64,000 nucleotides of DNA from Rhodococcus sp. IEGM 1381 (GTDB lineage: Bacteria; Actinomycetota; Actinomycetes; Mycobacteriales; Mycobacteriaceae): contig NZ_JASHKQ010000001.1 of NCBI RefSeq assembly GCF_030056795.1, positions 744,001 through 808,000 of the forward strand. The letters run 5' to 3'. Both the position numbers and the translations under genes were made by a program. The notes beneath the pieces are model-generated. The model saw only the letters and a program-made list of their open reading frames with translations. It did no database searches and was not told the origin of the DNA. Positions 17,540-28,079 of the stretch are shown piece after piece. How positions within the stretch are numbered: position 1 is the stretch's first letter; each line of letters begins with the position of its first letter.

Positions 17540-18078
17540 TCGTCCAGGCTTCCTGTCGCGCGCAATGCCGCGATCTCTCGCAGTTCGTGCTCGACGACCG
17601 CAGCTTCGGTCCGACGATCGTTGCCGAGCCGGCTGTCCAGGGCCTTCAGAACGTCGTGCGCGTCGCGGCCGGCTGCCCTGATCAGGAACACCTGCCCGAA
17701 GCGCCTCTCGTAGGCCAGGTTCCCGGCCCGAAGACGTTGTTCGACGCTCTCGTCCGAGACGTCCACGCCGGATTGCTCGGTGCTCGCATGGCGCGCGCTG
17801 GCATCGTCACCCTCCGGCCGTTCGCCGATACGGGGATGCACCGCGAGTGCTCGGTGTACTTCGTCGGCCGTCAGTGGAGATGCGGCGTGGGTGATGGCGT
17901 GGCGAAGGGACCGGTCGTCGGCGAACGGTCGGTGCCGCAGAACCTCGTCCACCCAACGGGGAACGTCCAGGCAGAGTGACAGTATTCGAGCAGCTTCGGC
18001 CTCGGGAGCCTCGTTCAATTCGGTCGTCGCGTCGAGACCGCGTACTTCTAATTCCGCATTACGAAATGTTGATTCCAC
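17536..18078 (-). CDS. uraD: OHCU decarboxylase
   Basis: The conserved core contains NEAPEAEAARILSLCLDVPRW, HPRIGER and RFGQVFLIRAAGR, which identify 2-oxo-4-hydroxy-4-carboxy-5-ureidoimidazoline decarboxylase. It makes S-allantoin. The start is uncertain: no ATG is available close to the conserved region, and GTG at 18078 gives 180 residues with a slightly long N-terminus. It is the first gene of the leftward operon uraD-uraH-uricase-permease-IclR. Confidence 0.9.
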   Translation of the reverse strand: MESTFRNAELEVRGLDATTELNEAPEAEAARILSLCLDVPRWVDEVLRHRPFADDRSLRHAITHAASPLTADEVHRALAVHPRIGERPEGDDASARHASTEQSGVDVSDESVEQRLRAGNLAYERRFGQVFLIRAAGRDAHDVLKALDSRLGNDRRTEAAVVEHELREIAALRATGSLDE

Positions 18079-18300
18079 TAATTGAGCGTGACACCGATCA
18101 CAACCGGTGTCAAGAGTCGATGTGCAGGCCGCTGCGCGAGGGTGCTGTCGTGTTGCAGCAGCGCCCCTTTGGGCGCACAGGCCCACCCCGGGTCTTGACA
18201 GGACCACGTGGCGCACGCCACACTCGGTCGAACAAACGGAATTGTTATTCCGCATTATGGACTTTCAGACGGTTCGCTCGACTCCGAAAGGAACGACTAC
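18051..18300. promoter_or_regulatory. Divergent promoter region with IclR-type operator candidates
   Basis: Between uraD (leftward) and the rightward allantoin/glyoxylate operon lie several symmetric elements. CGGAAT-TGTT-ATTCCG at 18237-18252 is a perfect 16-base palindrome. GTGGCG-CA-CGCCAC at 18208-18221 is a second. The word ATTCCGCATTA occurs at 18247-18257, overlapping the first palindrome, and again at 18051-18061 near the uraD start. TTGACA at 18195-18200 could be a rightward -35 box. The repeated word near both starts suggests one regulator, probably the IclR protein, controls both operons. Confidence 0.55.
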
Positions 18301-18696
18301 ATGACGGAGCTCTTCTGCAATGGCGGTGCCATGCGCGGCGGCAGCCTGCACCACAACGTCTCCTCGCACCCGTTCGTGGGCACGGTGCGCACCACACCCA
18401 TCTACCGGTTCTTCTCCGTACGGGACGAATTTCCGGCGCTGTTGCTCGATCACACCGCCGGTGCGGCCATCGAGGGCGAGCTGTACGACATTCCGCTCGA
18501 CGACATCCGTACGGCATTCCTCCCGGACGAACCGCCGGAGCTCGAGCTCACCGTCGTTGCGCTCGAGGACGGGCGTTCCGTCCTCGGCGTCGGCCTCCGC
18601 CCCGGGGTGCTCGACGCGCAACCGGATGAGCTGACCGACATCACCTATGCCGGCAGCTGGCGTCGATACCGCGGACTGCCGCAACCACAGAACTGA
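18301..18696 (+). CDS. Stand-alone AtzF C-terminal-domain (gamma-glutamylcyclotransferase-like) protein
   Basis: The 131-residue protein starts at ATG 18301 after AAAGGA. Motifs FCNGGAMRGG, TTPIYRFFSV and AAIEGELYDIP match the C-terminal domain of allophanate hydrolase, which has a gamma-glutamylcyclotransferase-like fold, but there is no amidase domain. In AtzF this domain is reported to act on the decarboxylation step. Here it is the first gene of the operon leading to hyi, glxR, gcl, glycerate kinase, allantoicase and allantoinase. The operon lacks a recognised ureidoglycolate lyase, so this protein is a candidate for that or a related ureide reaction. That role is inference. Confidence 0.82.
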   Translation: MTELFCNGGAMRGGSLHHNVSSHPFVGTVRTTPIYRFFSVRDEFPALLLDHTAGAAIEGELYDIPLDDIRTAFLPDEPPELELTVVALEDGRSVLGVGLRPGVLDAQPDELTDITYAGSWRRYRGLPQPQN

Positions 18697-18708
18697 AAGG
18701 CACTGCGC

Positions 18709-19539
18709 ATGAACCCCTTTGCTGATTCCCGACTTCAGTACACCGTGAACTGTTCCATTCTCTTCACCGATGTGCCTCTGCTCGATCGCCCGCAGCGTGC
18801 CCGCGACGCGGGGTTCGACGCCGTCGAATTCTGGTGGCCGTTCTCGAACCCGGTCCCGTCCGATGCCGACGTCGATGCATTCGTCTCGTCCGTCCGAGAT
18901 GCGGGCGTACAGCTGACCGGATTGAACTTCGCGGCGGGAGACATGCCCGCCGGAGATCGCGGGATCCTCTCCGATCCAGCGCAAAGGCAGGCGTTCCGCG
19001 ACAACATCGACGTCACCGTCGGAATCGGCGAGCAACTGGGCACCCGGGCCTCCAACGCCCTGTACGGCAACCGCGTCGACGGTGTGGATCCGCTGGATCA
19101 GGACGAGGTCGCCATCGAGAACCTGGCCGCCGCAGGCAGAGCTGCAGCGAAGTTCGGCGGCGTCGTGCTGGTGGAACCCGTCAGCGGTGCGCCCGCATAC
19201 CCGTTGAAGTCTGCCGCCGGTGCCGTCGCAACCATCAGGCGTGTCGCCCGTGAGCAGGACGTATACAACCTGCGCCTGCTCGCCGACCTGTACCACCTCG
19301 CCGTCAACGGAGAAGACGTTCCCGCAGCACTCGAGGCCCACCACGCCCTGATCGGGCACGTGCAGATCGCCGACTCCCCGGGCCGCGGTGAGCCGGGAAC
19401 CGGCAGCCTCGATCTCGGCGGACAGCTCACCGGTCTGGCAGCACGGGGTTACGACGGCTACGTCGGACTCGAATACAAAGCCACCCAACAAGACGCATTC
19501 GCCTGGCTCGACTCGGCCCGCGTCACCACTACCAAGTAG
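18709..19539 (+). CDS. hyi: Hydroxypyruvate isomerase
   Basis: The 276-residue TIM-barrel protein begins 12 bases after the preceding stop. Segments DAVEFWWPF, GRAAAKFGGVVLVEPVS, ADLYHLAVNGED and GYVGLEYK carry the metal-binding and catalytic Glu, Asp and His of the Hyi family. It interconverts hydroxypyruvate and tartronate semialdehyde, linking to the Gcl and GlxR enzymes encoded next. Confidence 0.93.
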   Translation: MNPFADSRLQYTVNCSILFTDVPLLDRPQRARDAGFDAVEFWWPFSNPVPSDADVDAFVSSVRDAGVQLTGLNFAAGDMPAGDRGILSDPAQRQAFRDNIDVTVGIGEQLGTRASNALYGNRVDGVDPLDQDEVAIENLAAAGRAAAKFGGVVLVEPVSGAPAYPLKSAAGAVATIRRVAREQDVYNLRLLADLYHLAVNGEDVPAALEAHHALIGHVQIADSPGRGEPGTGSLDLGGQLTGLAARGYDGYVGLEYKATQQDAFAWLDSARVTTTK

Positions 19540-19548
19540 GGAATTTTC

Positions 19549-20430
19549 ATGAGCACCATTGCATTCATCGGCCTCGGGATCATGGGCAGCCCCATGTCCG
19601 TTCATCTCGCCAAGGCAGGCCACCAGGTGGTCGGCTACAACCTCACGCCCGATCGCACCGGCCCCCTCGTCGAAGCCGGTGGTACCGCGGCCGACTCGAT
19701 CGCCAAGGCCGTCCACGACGCCGACATCGTCGCGATCATGGTCCCCGACTCTCCGGATGTCCAGGACGTTCTCGCCGGTGAAGGCGGGGTGTTCGACAAT
19801 GCCCGACGCGACGCGCTGATCATCGACTTCTCGAGCATCCGTCCCGACGTCACCGCCACCTTGGCAGCCGACGCGTCCGCGCGCGGGTTCCGTATCCTCG
19901 ACGCCCCGGTCTCCGGTGGCCAGGCCGGTGCCGAAAACGCGACTCTGTCGATCATGGTCGGTGGCAGCGCGGACGACTTCGCCACGGCCAAGCCGATTCT
20001 CGATGTCGTCGGTAAGACCGTCGTGCACGTGGGTCCGAGCGGATCCGGGCAGACGGTCAAGGCGGCCAACCAGTTGATCGTGGCCGGCAACATTCAGGTG
20101 CTCGCCGAGGCGATCGCGTTCCTCGAGGCCTACGGCGTCGATCTGGCTGCGTCGGTGGAGGTTCTCGGCGGCGGCCTCGCCGGTTCGGCTGTACTCAACC
20201 AGAAGGCGCAGAAGATGCTGGACCGCTCGTTCGAGCCTGGCTTCCGCATCGACCTGCACCACAAGGATCTCGGAATCGTCACCTCGGCTGCGCGGGAAGC
20301 GGGCGTCGTGATTCCGATGGGCGCAGTGCTGGCGCAGCTGATGGCCTCCGCCCGCGCCAACGGCGATGGTGGACTGGATCATTCGGCACTCTATCGTGGT
20401 GTCGCTCGGCTCTCGGGTAAGGACAACTGA
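19549..20430 (+). CDS. glxR: Tartronate semialdehyde reductase (2-hydroxy-3-oxopropionate reductase)
   Basis: The 293-residue beta-hydroxyacid dehydrogenase has the NAD(P) motif GLGIMGSPM at residues 8-16, the substrate loop [11 protein letters not shown], and the catalytic lysine in GQTVKAANQ. It reduces tartronate semialdehyde to glycerate. It sits one base upstream of the gcl start, in the usual glyoxylate-to-glycerate order. Confidence 0.94.
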   Translation: MSTIAFIGLGIMGSPMSVHLAKAGHQVVGYNLTPDRTGPLVEAGGTAADSIAKAVHDADIVAIMVPDSPDVQDVLAGEGGVFDNARRDALIIDFSSIRPDVTATLAADASARGFRILDAPVSGGQAGAENATLSIMVGGSADDFATAKPILDVVGKTVVHVGPSGSGQTVKAANQLIVAGNIQVLAEAIAFLEAYGVDLAASVEVLGGGLAGSAVLNQKAQKMLDRSFEPGFRIDLHHKDLGIVTSAAREAGVVIPMGAVLAQLMASARANGDGGLDHSALYRGVARLSGKDN

Positions 20431-20431
20431 C

Positions 20432-22231
20432 ATGGCCAGGATGCGCGCGGCCGATGCCGCAGTGAAGATTCTCGAACTCGAAGGTGCAACAACCGCATTC
20501 GGCCTGCCCGGTGCTGCGATCAACCCGTTCTACGCGGCGATGCGCAATCACGGTGGCATCCGCCACGTGCTGGCCCGCCACGTCGAAGGGGCCTCGCACA
20601 TGGCGGAGGGCTTCACCCGGGCCGCACCGGGAAACATCGGCATCTGTATCGGAACATCCGGTCCGGCCGGTACCGACATGATCACCGGCCTGTACTCGGC
20701 CATGGCCGACTCGATTCCGATCCTCGCCATCACCGGCCAGGCCCCGGTCGCGCGGCTGCACAAGGAGGACTTCCAGGCCGTCGACATCGCGTCGATCGCG
20801 GCACCCGTCACCAAGATGGCGATGACGGTGCTCGAACCGGCGCAGGTTCCCGGTGCATTCGCGCAGGCGTTCCATCTGATGCGGTCCGGTCGCCCCGGTC
20901 CGGTGTTGATCGACCTGCCCATCGACGTGCAGTTGGCCGAGATCGACTTCGATCCCGACACGTACCAGTCGCTGCCCGTGCACAAGCCCGTCGCCTCGCG
21001 TGCTCAGGCCGAGAAGGCCATCGACATGCTCCTCGCTGCCGAGCGCCCGTTGATCGTGGCCGGCGGCGGAATCATCAACGCCGATGCGTCGGACTTGCTC
21101 GTGCAGCTCGCCGAGATCCTCGACGTACCGGTCATCCCGACGTTGATGGGCTGGGGCACCATCCCGGACGATCACCGCCTCGCCGCGGGAATGGTCGGTC
21201 TGCAGACCGCGCACCGATACGGCAACGCAACGCTGCTGGCCTCGGACTTCGTGCTCGGCATCGGAAACCGTTGGGCCAACCGGCATACCGGTGGACTCGA
21301 CACCTACCGCAAGGGGCGGAAGTTCGTCCACGTCGACATCGAACCGACCCAGATCGGACGCGTCTTCGCACCGGACTACGGCATCATCTCCGACGCCAAG
21401 GCGGCTCTCGAGCAGCTCGTTGCCGTCGCCGAAGAGCGTCGTGCCGCAGGGTCTCTGCGTGATCTGTCCGGTTGGGTCGACGACTGCGCGACGCGCAAGC
21501 GCACGATGCATCGGCGCACGCACTTCGACAACGTGCCGATCAAGCCGCAGCGCGTGTACGAGGAGATGAACAAGGTCTTCGATCGCGATACCCGCTACAT
21601 CAGCACCATCGGGCTCTCACAGATCGCGGGCGGTCAGTTCCTGCACGTCTACTCCCCTCGCAACTGGATCAACTGCGGGCAGGCCGGCCCGCTCGGCTGG
21701 ACCATTCCCGCGGCACTGGGTGCGGTGGCTGCCGATCCCAAGGCGAATGTCGTTGCACTGTCCGGAGATTACGACTTCCAGTTCATGATCGAGGAGCTGG
21801 CCGTCGGTGCGCAATTCAATCTGCCGTACGTGCATGTGGTGGTGAACAACTCGTACCTCGGGCTGATCCGGCAGGCGCAGCGCGCGTTCGACATGGACTT
21901 CTGCGTGCAGTTGGGATTCGACAACATAAACCATCAGGACACCGTGGACACTCAGCCCGGCATCCCCAAGGGCTATGGCGTCGACCACGTGCAGGTCGCA
22001 GAAGGTCTGGGGTGCAAAGCGCTTCGTGTTACCGAGCCCGAGCTCATCGGTGAGGCGCTCGTGCGGGCCAGGACTCTGGCCAACGAGCACAAGGTTCCCG
22101 TCGTCGTGGAAATCATTCTGGAGCGGGTCACCAACATCTCGATGGGTACCGAGATCGACAACGTCGGTGAGTTCGAGGAACTGGCCAACACGTCGGCGGA
22201 CGCGCCCACCGCGCTACTCCTGCTGGACTAG
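20432..22231 (+). CDS. gcl: Glyoxylate carboligase
   Basis: This 599-residue ThDP enzyme starts at ATG 20432. [13 protein letters not shown] carries the valine that replaces the usual ThDP-activating glutamate and is diagnostic for Gcl. The ThDP/Mg motif is GDYDFQF followed by VVNNSYLG. It condenses two glyoxylates to tartronate semialdehyde and CO2. FAD is expected to be structural in this family. Confidence 0.96.
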   Translation: MARMRAADAAVKILELEGATTAFGLPGAAINPFYAAMRNHGGIRHVLARHVEGASHMAEGFTRAAPGNIGICIGTSGPAGTDMITGLYSAMADSIPILAITGQAPVARLHKEDFQAVDIASIAAPVTKMAMTVLEPAQVPGAFAQAFHLMRSGRPGPVLIDLPIDVQLAEIDFDPDTYQSLPVHKPVASRAQAEKAIDMLLAAERPLIVAGGGIINADASDLLVQLAEILDVPVIPTLMGWGTIPDDHRLAAGMVGLQTAHRYGNATLLASDFVLGIGNRWANRHTGGLDTYRKGRKFVHVDIEPTQIGRVFAPDYGIISDAKAALEQLVAVAEERRAAGSLRDLSGWVDDCATRKRTMHRRTHFDNVPIKPQRVYEEMNKVFDRDTRYISTIGLSQIAGGQFLHVYSPRNWINCGQAGPLGWTIPAALGAVAADPKANVVALSGDYDFQFMIEELAVGAQFNLPYVHVVVNNSYLGLIRQAQRAFDMDFCVQLGFDNINHQDTVDTQPGIPKGYGVDHVQVAEGLGCKALRVTEPELIGEALVRARTLANEHKVPVVVEIILERVTNISMGTEIDNVGEFEELANTSADAPTALLLLD

Positions 22232-22233
22232 AG

Positions 22234-23391
22234 ATGACGCGAATTCTGCTGGCTCCCGACAAGTTCAAGGGTTCGCTGTCCGCGGCCGAGGTCGCTCGGG
22301 CGTTGGCCGACGGTCTGGTGTCGGTCGACCCGTCGCTCGAGACGGTGTGCCTACCCGTCGCCGATGGGGGTGACGGCACCGTCGATGCTGCCGTCACCGC
22401 CGGGTGGGACCGGGTGGCCGTCACGTGCTCGGGACCGACCGGTGAGCCGGTCGATACGTCGTATGCCCGTCGTGGTGATACTGCCGTCGTCGAACTCGCC
22501 TCGGCGGTCGGGCTCGAGCTCCTGCCGGGCGGTCGCTCGGATGCGCTGGGAGCCAGCACGTTCGGCCTGGGCACCGTCATCGCGCACGCGCTCGGGTCCG
22601 GCGTCGGGTCCGTTTCAGGTGCGCGGCGCATCGTCGTCGGGCTCGGGGGCAGCGCATCCACCGACGGCGGTGCGGGCATGCTGACGGCGCTGGGGGCACG
22701 CATCCTCGACGCCGACGGCAACGATGTCGCGCGCGGTGGCGGAGCGTTACGTGGCGCGGTACAGCTGGACGTGTCCGGTCTCTTGCCGTCGGTTCGGAAC
22801 GCGGTGTTCGAGCTGGCCTGCGACGTCGACAACCCTTTGCTCGGCCGGACCGGAGCAGCAGCGGTCTACGGGCCACAGAAGGGTGCCAGACCGCAGGAAT
22901 TGATGTACCTCGAACACGCAATGCGGCAGTGGGCGCATCTGGTGCGCAACGCAATCGGACGGGATGCCAGTGGTATCGCCGGCACCGGTGCGGCAGGTGG
23001 CACTGCGTTCGGAGCCATCGCTGTACTCGGTGCGGTTGCCAAGCCCGGTATCGACACCGTGCTCGAGCTGATCGACTTCGCCGGTGCCCTGGCCGGAGCA
23101 GATCTGGTCGTCACCGGCGAGGGCTCACTAGACGAGCAGAGCCTCTACGGCAAGGCACCCATCGGTGTCGCGCACGCAGCGCGTGAAGCGGGTGTTCCGG
23201 TGATCACCGTCGCGGGGCGCAGCGTCATCGGCCTGGACCGCCTGCGCACTCACGGGATCGTTGCCTCCTATGCGTTGTCCGAGCTCGAGCCGGACCCTCG
23301 AATCTCCATGCGCGACGCGGCAACTCTGCTCCGCCACGTCGGCCGCAACATTGCCACCACACTCTCCCCTGTTTCGGAAGGACTCTCATGA
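22234..23391 (+). CDS. Glycerate kinase
   Basis: The 385-residue protein has the type I glycerate kinase features APDKFKGSLSA at the N-terminus, PVADGGDGT, and GLGGSASTDGGAGML. It phosphorylates the glycerate formed by GlxR, completing entry into central metabolism. It starts two bases after the gcl stop and overlaps the allantoicase gene by ATGA. Confidence 0.94.
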   Translation: MTRILLAPDKFKGSLSAAEVARALADGLVSVDPSLETVCLPVADGGDGTVDAAVTAGWDRVAVTCSGPTGEPVDTSYARRGDTAVVELASAVGLELLPGGRSDALGASTFGLGTVIAHALGSGVGSVSGARRIVVGLGGSASTDGGAGMLTALGARILDADGNDVARGGGALRGAVQLDVSGLLPSVRNAVFELACDVDNPLLGRTGAAAVYGPQKGARPQELMYLEHAMRQWAHLVRNAIGRDASGIAGTGAAGGTAFGAIAVLGAVAKPGIDTVLELIDFAGALAGADLVVTGEGSLDEQSLYGKAPIGVAHAAREAGVPVITVAGRSVIGLDRLRTHGIVASYALSELEPDPRISMRDAATLLRHVGRNIATTLSPVSEGLS

Positions 23392-24431
23392 GCACCACGC
23401 ACTTCACCTCGCTGACCGATCTCGCGTCCCGAGCCTTCGGCGGCAGCGTCTCGGCCGCGAACGACGAACTGTTCGCCCAGCGCGAGAACCTGATCAAGCC
23501 CGACGCTCCGCTGTTCGATCCGGCGGACTTCGGCCACAAGGGAAAGGTGTACGACGGGTGGGAGACTCGACGTCGTCGTGACGAGGGTGGGAACGACTGG
23601 GCGATCGTACGTCTCGGCGCGCCGGGCATCGTGCACGGCGTTGTGGTCGACACCGCACACTTCACCGGCAACTACCCGCCGTTCGTTTCCATCGAAGCGG
23701 CATCGATCGAGGGCTACCCGTCCATCGACGATGTGCTGGAGGCGGAGTGGCACACCATCGTGGACAAGTCTGCGGCAGTGGGTGATACAGCGAATACCTA
23801 TGAGGTGGCGGATCGGCACCGGTGGACGCACGTACGTCTGTCCATCTACCCGGACGGCGGTGTGGCTCGGTTCCGCGTGCACGGTGAGGTCGTGCAGGAC
23901 CCTCGCTTCCTCGGGGGGACCATCGACCTGCTCGCCGCGGAGAACGGTGCCCGGCTGACCGACTGTTCGGATGCCTTCTATTCGTCCCCCGCCAACATCA
24001 TCCTGCCCGGACGTGCCCGGAATATGGGCGAGGGCTGGGAGAACTCCCGTCGTCGCAACGGCGGCAACGACTACGCGGTCTTCGCACTCGCGGCACCCGG
24101 CGCACCCCGGCACGTCGAGGTCGACACGAGCTACTACGTCGGCAACGCACCGGGGTGGGTTCGACTCAGCGCCATCGATTCTCGTCGCCGACACAGCACC
24201 GATCCGACGGCGTGGACCGAGATTCTTGCGCGCACCGCGGTGCAGCCGGACACGCGTCACCGCTTCCTGCTGAACGAGACGGAGGCGTACACACACCTAC
24301 GGCTCGATGTGTACCCCGACGGCGGTTTGTCTCGGTTGCGGTTGTTCGGCGAGCTCGACGCCGACGCCCTCGACGCGGCAGATGTCGCATGGAAGTCCTC
24401 CGAGCTCCAGGCTGTCTCCAGTGCAGTCTGA
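23388..24431 (+). CDS. alc: Allantoicase
   Basis: The 347-residue protein consists of two homologous halves of about 165 residues, each with a [11 protein letters not shown] / [15 protein letters not shown] motif, an aspartate-rich VDT strand and a YPDGG(V/L)(A/S)R(F/L)R segment. This is the duplicated jelly-roll fold of allantoicase. It hydrolyses allantoate to S-ureidoglycolate and urea. The presence of allantoicase rather than allantoate amidohydrolase means a ureidoglycolate lyase is expected in the pathway. Confidence 0.95.
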   Translation: MSTTHFTSLTDLASRAFGGSVSAANDELFAQRENLIKPDAPLFDPADFGHKGKVYDGWETRRRRDEGGNDWAIVRLGAPGIVHGVVVDTAHFTGNYPPFVSIEAASIEGYPSIDDVLEAEWHTIVDKSAAVGDTANTYEVADRHRWTHVRLSIYPDGGVARFRVHGEVVQDPRFLGGTIDLLAAENGARLTDCSDAFYSSPANIILPGRARNMGEGWENSRRRNGGNDYAVFALAAPGAPRHVEVDTSYYVGNAPGWVRLSAIDSRRRHSTDPTAWTEILARTAVQPDTRHRFLLNETEAYTHLRLDVYPDGGLSRLRLFGELDADALDAADVAWKSSELQAVSSAV

Positions 24432-25743
24432 TCTGGTTCTTCGCGCCGCTCGCGCCGTGATCGGCGGACAAGAGGTCTCAGCGTCGATCTCTGTCCGGGA
24501 CGGCCTGATCGTGGCTATCGATTCCTACGATGTGGATGCTTCGGCGGCTGCTGGGACGGTGGTCGAGCTCGGGCCGGACGAGGTTCTGCTGCCCGGGTTG
24601 GTCGATACCCACGTGCACGTCAACGAGCCGGGGCGCACCGAGTGGGAGGGGTTCGCCAGCGCTACACGGGCGGCCGCGGCGGGTGGCATCACGACCATCG
24701 TCGATATGCCGCTCAACAGCATTCCCCCGACGGTCGATGTTGCCTCTCTGGAGATCAAGCGCCGGGTGGCGGCCGATCAGTCATTGGTCAACGTGGGATT
24801 CTGGGGCGGTGCAATTCCCGGAAACGTCGACCAGCTGCGGCCGTTGCACGACGCAGGGGTCTTCGGATTCAAGTGCTTCCTGCTGGCGTCGGGTGTGGAC
24901 GAGTTCCCGCCGCTGACAATTCCGGAGCTGGAGAAGGCTCTGATCGAGATCGCGTCGTTCGACGGTCTGATGATCGTGCATGCGGAGAACGCCGAGGTCA
25001 TCGCCGAGGCCCCGTCCGCGGCGGGTCGTGAGTACTCGGGTTTCCTCGAATCGCGCCCTCGGGCGGCCGAGAATCGGGCCATCGAGCAGGTGATCGAGCT
25101 GTCCCGTCAGACAGGGTGTCGGGTGCACATTCTGCATCTGTCGAGCGCGGATGCGTTACCGATGATTGCGGCGGCAAAGCGTGACGGCGTGCGGGTGACT
25201 GTCGAAACATGCCCGCACTACCTGTGTTTCGACGCCGAGGACGTGCCGGCGGGGGCGACCCAGTTCAAGTGCTGCCCGCCGATCCGCGAGGCCGGCAACC
25301 GAGAGGCGCTGTGGCAAGGCCTGCTCGACGGCACGATCGACACCATCGTCACCGACCACTCTCCCTGCACCCCCGACCTCAAGCGGTTCGACACCGGAGA
25401 TTTCGGCGATGCCTGGGGTGGCATCGCGTCGCTGCAAGTGTCACTAGCTGCGGTGTGGACCGAGGCGCGATCCCGCGGTTGTGCACTGACCGACATCGTG
25501 CGATGGATGGCAACCAATACGGCCGACCAGGTGGGCATGACGGATCGAGGGCGCATCGAAATCGGCAGCACTGCAGACCTTGTGGCTTTCGCGCCCGACG
25601 AGAAATTCACCGTCGACGTCGCGCAGCTGTACCACCGCAACCCGGTCACTGCTTACGACCGACTGGGCTTGTCAGGTGTGGTGCGACGGTCATGGATCTC
25701 AGGTTCGGAATCCTCGACGGGGCGTCTGCTGTCGCGGGACTAG
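24421..25743 (+). CDS. allB: Allantoinase
   Basis: GTG 24421, overlapping the allantoicase stop by 11 bases, gives 440 residues beginning [13 protein letters not shown]. Metal and catalytic segments of the cyclic amidohydrolase family are present: [20 protein letters not shown] with the lysine that becomes carboxylated, VHAENAE, HILHLSS and TDHSPC. It opens allantoin to allantoate. Its TAG stop shares CTAG with the stop of the convergent DUF222 gene. Confidence 0.95.
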   Translation: MQSDLVLRAARAVIGGQEVSASISVRDGLIVAIDSYDVDASAAAGTVVELGPDEVLLPGLVDTHVHVNEPGRTEWEGFASATRAAAAGGITTIVDMPLNSIPPTVDVASLEIKRRVAADQSLVNVGFWGGAIPGNVDQLRPLHDAGVFGFKCFLLASGVDEFPPLTIPELEKALIEIASFDGLMIVHAENAEVIAEAPSAAGREYSGFLESRPRAAENRAIEQVIELSRQTGCRVHILHLSSADALPMIAAAKRDGVRVTVETCPHYLCFDAEDVPAGATQFKCCPPIREAGNREALWQGLLDGTIDTIVTDHSPCTPDLKRFDTGDFGDAWGGIASLQVSLAAVWTEARSRGCALTDIVRWMATNTADQVGMTDRGRIEIGSTADLVAFAPDEKFTVDVAQLYHRNPVTAYDRLGLSGVVRRSWISGSESSTGRLLSRD

Positions 25744-28079
25744 AACGGCGGTGCTGCCGTGTCGTCCGTCTCGGGTTGTTGGTTGTCGGGTGGGTTGGGG
25801 TAGGCGATGATGCCGGATCGTCTGGGTTTGGTGGGGATGTGTGGTCTGAGGTCGTTGCCGGCGATGGGTAGTGCTGTTCCGTTGGCGGGCAGGGTGATTC
25901 GGGTGGTCTTCGAGGTGGAGGTCCACAGGATCGCGCCGCCGGGCAGCATGACGGCTTTCCAGTAGCCGGCGGTTTTGACGCTGTGGTGGAACTCGCACAG
26001 GCATTGAAGGTTGTTGACGGTGCTCCAGCCGCCGCCGAGTGGGTTGGCGTGATCGAACGGGATCACGTGGTCGAGTTGGCAGCGGTCCGCGGGTCGGTGG
26101 CAGCCGGGGAAGCGGCAGTGTCGGTCGCGCAGGCGTACTGCCGCGGTGGTGAGTGCGTCGGGTCGGTAGATCAGGGCGCGGTCGGTCAGTGGGTCGCGTG
26201 CGACGGATGTGCCGAGGGTGGGGTCGGCGGCGATGGCGGCTTCGAGTGCCGCGGCCAGTGAGGCGTTGCCGAGGTAGATGCCTGCCGGTGTGCGGTGTGA
26301 GGGTGTGTGGCCTGCTGTGCGGATCGTCCGGTTGCGCCGGATCGCGGAGGGCAGGTCGAGGGCAGAGCTGTGCCGTGTGCCCTTGCCGACGGGTGTGTGG
26401 GTGCAGAACAGGGCTGCTGCGGAAGTCAACGATTCCAGGCGGCGCTGGTGTCGGTTGGTGCTTGCGGCAGCCGCGGCCGCGCCTGTTCCTGGTGCCGGGC
26501 CTTGGGCTGACGTTGAACCGGATGCTGCAGAGCCCGATGCTGTGGAGCCGGATGGTGTTGTGGACGAGCGTGATTCCGAAGAGTTCGGTGCGATATCGGG
26601 TGCCGGCGATGTCTGTTCCGCAGGTGATCGTGAAGCTGACGCGGGTTCAGGCGGTGCAGCTGCCTCAGGGTCGGTGTGAGACGTTGCCTCCGCTGACGGG
26701 TCGGTCACCGGTACCCCTGCGCGTGTTGCTGCGTGCTTCCGCACAGGATTGGCGGCACCTGGGTCGGGAGTTGCCGACGGGTCGGCCGCAGCTATGGGCG
26801 CGGCCTCGTCGGCCTCACCGCTTTCCCGGGCATCGTCGACTTCGCCTGTCTCGTCGACCTCATTTGCCGGTGCCGCTGGTGCCGGTGTCGAGATGTTCAC
26901 CGGTGCACGTGCAGGAGCAGGTGCAGGTGCAGGTGAACTTGCCGAAGTCGGTACGTTCGAGGAATCAGCCTCCGCCCCCGAATCCGCGGCCGACCCAATC
27001 CCCTCATCAGCATCAGCATCAGCAGCCGAGTCCGCGTCTTCGTCTTGGTCTCTGTCTGCGTCGGTGTCTGTCGCCGTTCCCGTCTCGCTTCCCGTTCCTT
27101 CCCCCGTCTCGGGTCCTGGTGCAGCCCCTGCCGTCTCGCTGGCCGGGCGTCGTTCCCATTCCCCGGTCTCGGGGTCCTGCACAGCCAGTCCGAGTTTCTC
27201 GGCCAGGGTCACTGCTTCGGTGAGCAGGATCTGCCAGTGACTGTTGCGCGCCAACTCCCGCGCGAGGTCGGGGTCGATGGATCCGTGACCGGCCAAGTAC
27301 GCCGGGTTCGCGAGCAGTCCGATGAGGGTGGCGATGTCGACGGTGACCATCGTCAACGGCACCCGCCGATCGGGCAATGCCGCATCCTTTTTCGGGCAGT
27401 CATCACGTTGGCACAGGCATGCCAAGCGTGGTTCACCGTGCATGCGGGCCATGAACGCATCGCACAGGCGTTCCTTCTTGCCGCGGGGATCCTTCGAGCA
27501 GAGCGTGTCGGCCATCTCCTCGAGCAACTGCCACGCCGCCGCCGCCTCGGGTGCGGTCAATTCCGCTCGAATCCGCGCCAACTCACCGGCCGGGCTGTAG
27601 GAAACATGGCGGAATCGTTTCGCGAACTCCCGCAGCGCCGCCGCTTCCTCCGGCGCGACCCGCAGCAGAATGTCCCAGATCTCATTCTCGAGCGGACCGG
27701 GCGAATTGCGTTGCGCTGCTTCAACGATCTCGTCCTCGACGGACGTGACGATCTCGTCGGAGAGGTTGTCGAGGATCCGGCACACCGTCCGCACTCGCGG
27801 GAGGTCAATATCGCCGGCCTCGAACGCGGTCTTGACCAGAGGAAGTCGGGTGTGCAGGGCAACGCCGACGGACACGTACGATTCGGCGACGGTGGCGGAG
27901 CAACCCAACGCGGTTGCCATTTCGGTGCGTCCGTATCGGCTGTAGTGCTTGTGCTTGGTGTCGTGGGTGATCCAGCTCCGATGGACGTCGTAGCAGGCGG
28001 AAATCTTGCGGAACGCGTGACGATTTTCTGCACGCGCAGCGGCAGTCAACGCCTCCAACGACACGGTCGGTACTGCCAT
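25740..28079 (-). CDS. DUF222 / HNH endonuclease protein (13E12-repeat type)
   Basis: The 779-residue protein starts at ATG 28079. The N-terminal ~300 residues are the helical DUF222 domain. A low-complexity linker of about 240 residues follows, rich in Asp, Glu, Ala, Pro, Ser and Thr. The C-terminus is an HNH nuclease domain with [24 protein letters not shown] and a glycine-rich end. These multicopy proteins are widespread in Mycobacteriales, with M. tuberculosis 13E12 repeat proteins as relatives. Their role is unsettled and they may mark mobile or phage-like DNA. The long linker is unusual. The gene interrupts the purine cluster. Confidence 0.92.
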   Translation of the reverse strand: MAVPTVSLEALTAAARAENRHAFRKISACYDVHRSWITHDTKHKHYSRYGRTEMATALGCSATVAESYVSVGVALHTRLPLVKTAFEAGDIDLPRVRTVCRILDNLSDEIVTSVEDEIVEAAQRNSPGPLENEIWDILLRVAPEEAAALREFAKRFRHVSYSPAGELARIRAELTAPEAAAAWQLLEEMADTLCSKDPRGKKERLCDAFMARMHGEPRLACLCQRDDCPKKDAALPDRRVPLTMVTVDIATLIGLLANPAYLAGHGSIDPDLARELARNSHWQILLTEAVTLAEKLGLAVQDPETGEWERRPASETAGAAPGPETGEGTGSETGTATDTDADRDQDEDADSAADADADEGIGSAADSGAEADSSNVPTSASSPAPAPAPARAPVNISTPAPAAPANEVDETGEVDDARESGEADEAAPIAAADPSATPDPGAANPVRKHAATRAGVPVTDPSAEATSHTDPEAAAPPEPASASRSPAEQTSPAPDIAPNSSESRSSTTPSGSTASGSAASGSTSAQGPAPGTGAAAAAASTNRHQRRLESLTSAAALFCTHTPVGKGTRHSSALDLPSAIRRNRTIRTAGHTPSHRTPAGIYLGNASLAAALEAAIAADPTLGTSVARDPLTDRALIYRPDALTTAAVRLRDRHCRFPGCHRPADRCQLDHVIPFDHANPLGGGWSTVNNLQCLCEFHHSVKTAGYWKAVMLPGGAILWTSTSKTTRITLPANGTALPIAGNDLRPHIPTKPRRSGIIAYPNPPDNQQPETDDTAAPPF
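26911..27022. repeat. Hexanucleotide repeat tracts within the DUF222/HNH linker
   Basis: Four GCAGGW units run from 26911 to 26934 and three CATCAG units from 27005 to 27022. Both sit in the low-complexity linker-coding region. Because the units are six bases long, slippage would change linker length without shifting the frame. Confidence 0.6.

Noticed and set aside
18265..20523. 752-codon open frame on the - strand
   Set aside because: It is antisense to three real genes (AtzF-C protein, hyi, glxR) with clear family motifs; its own product has low-complexity shadow composition.
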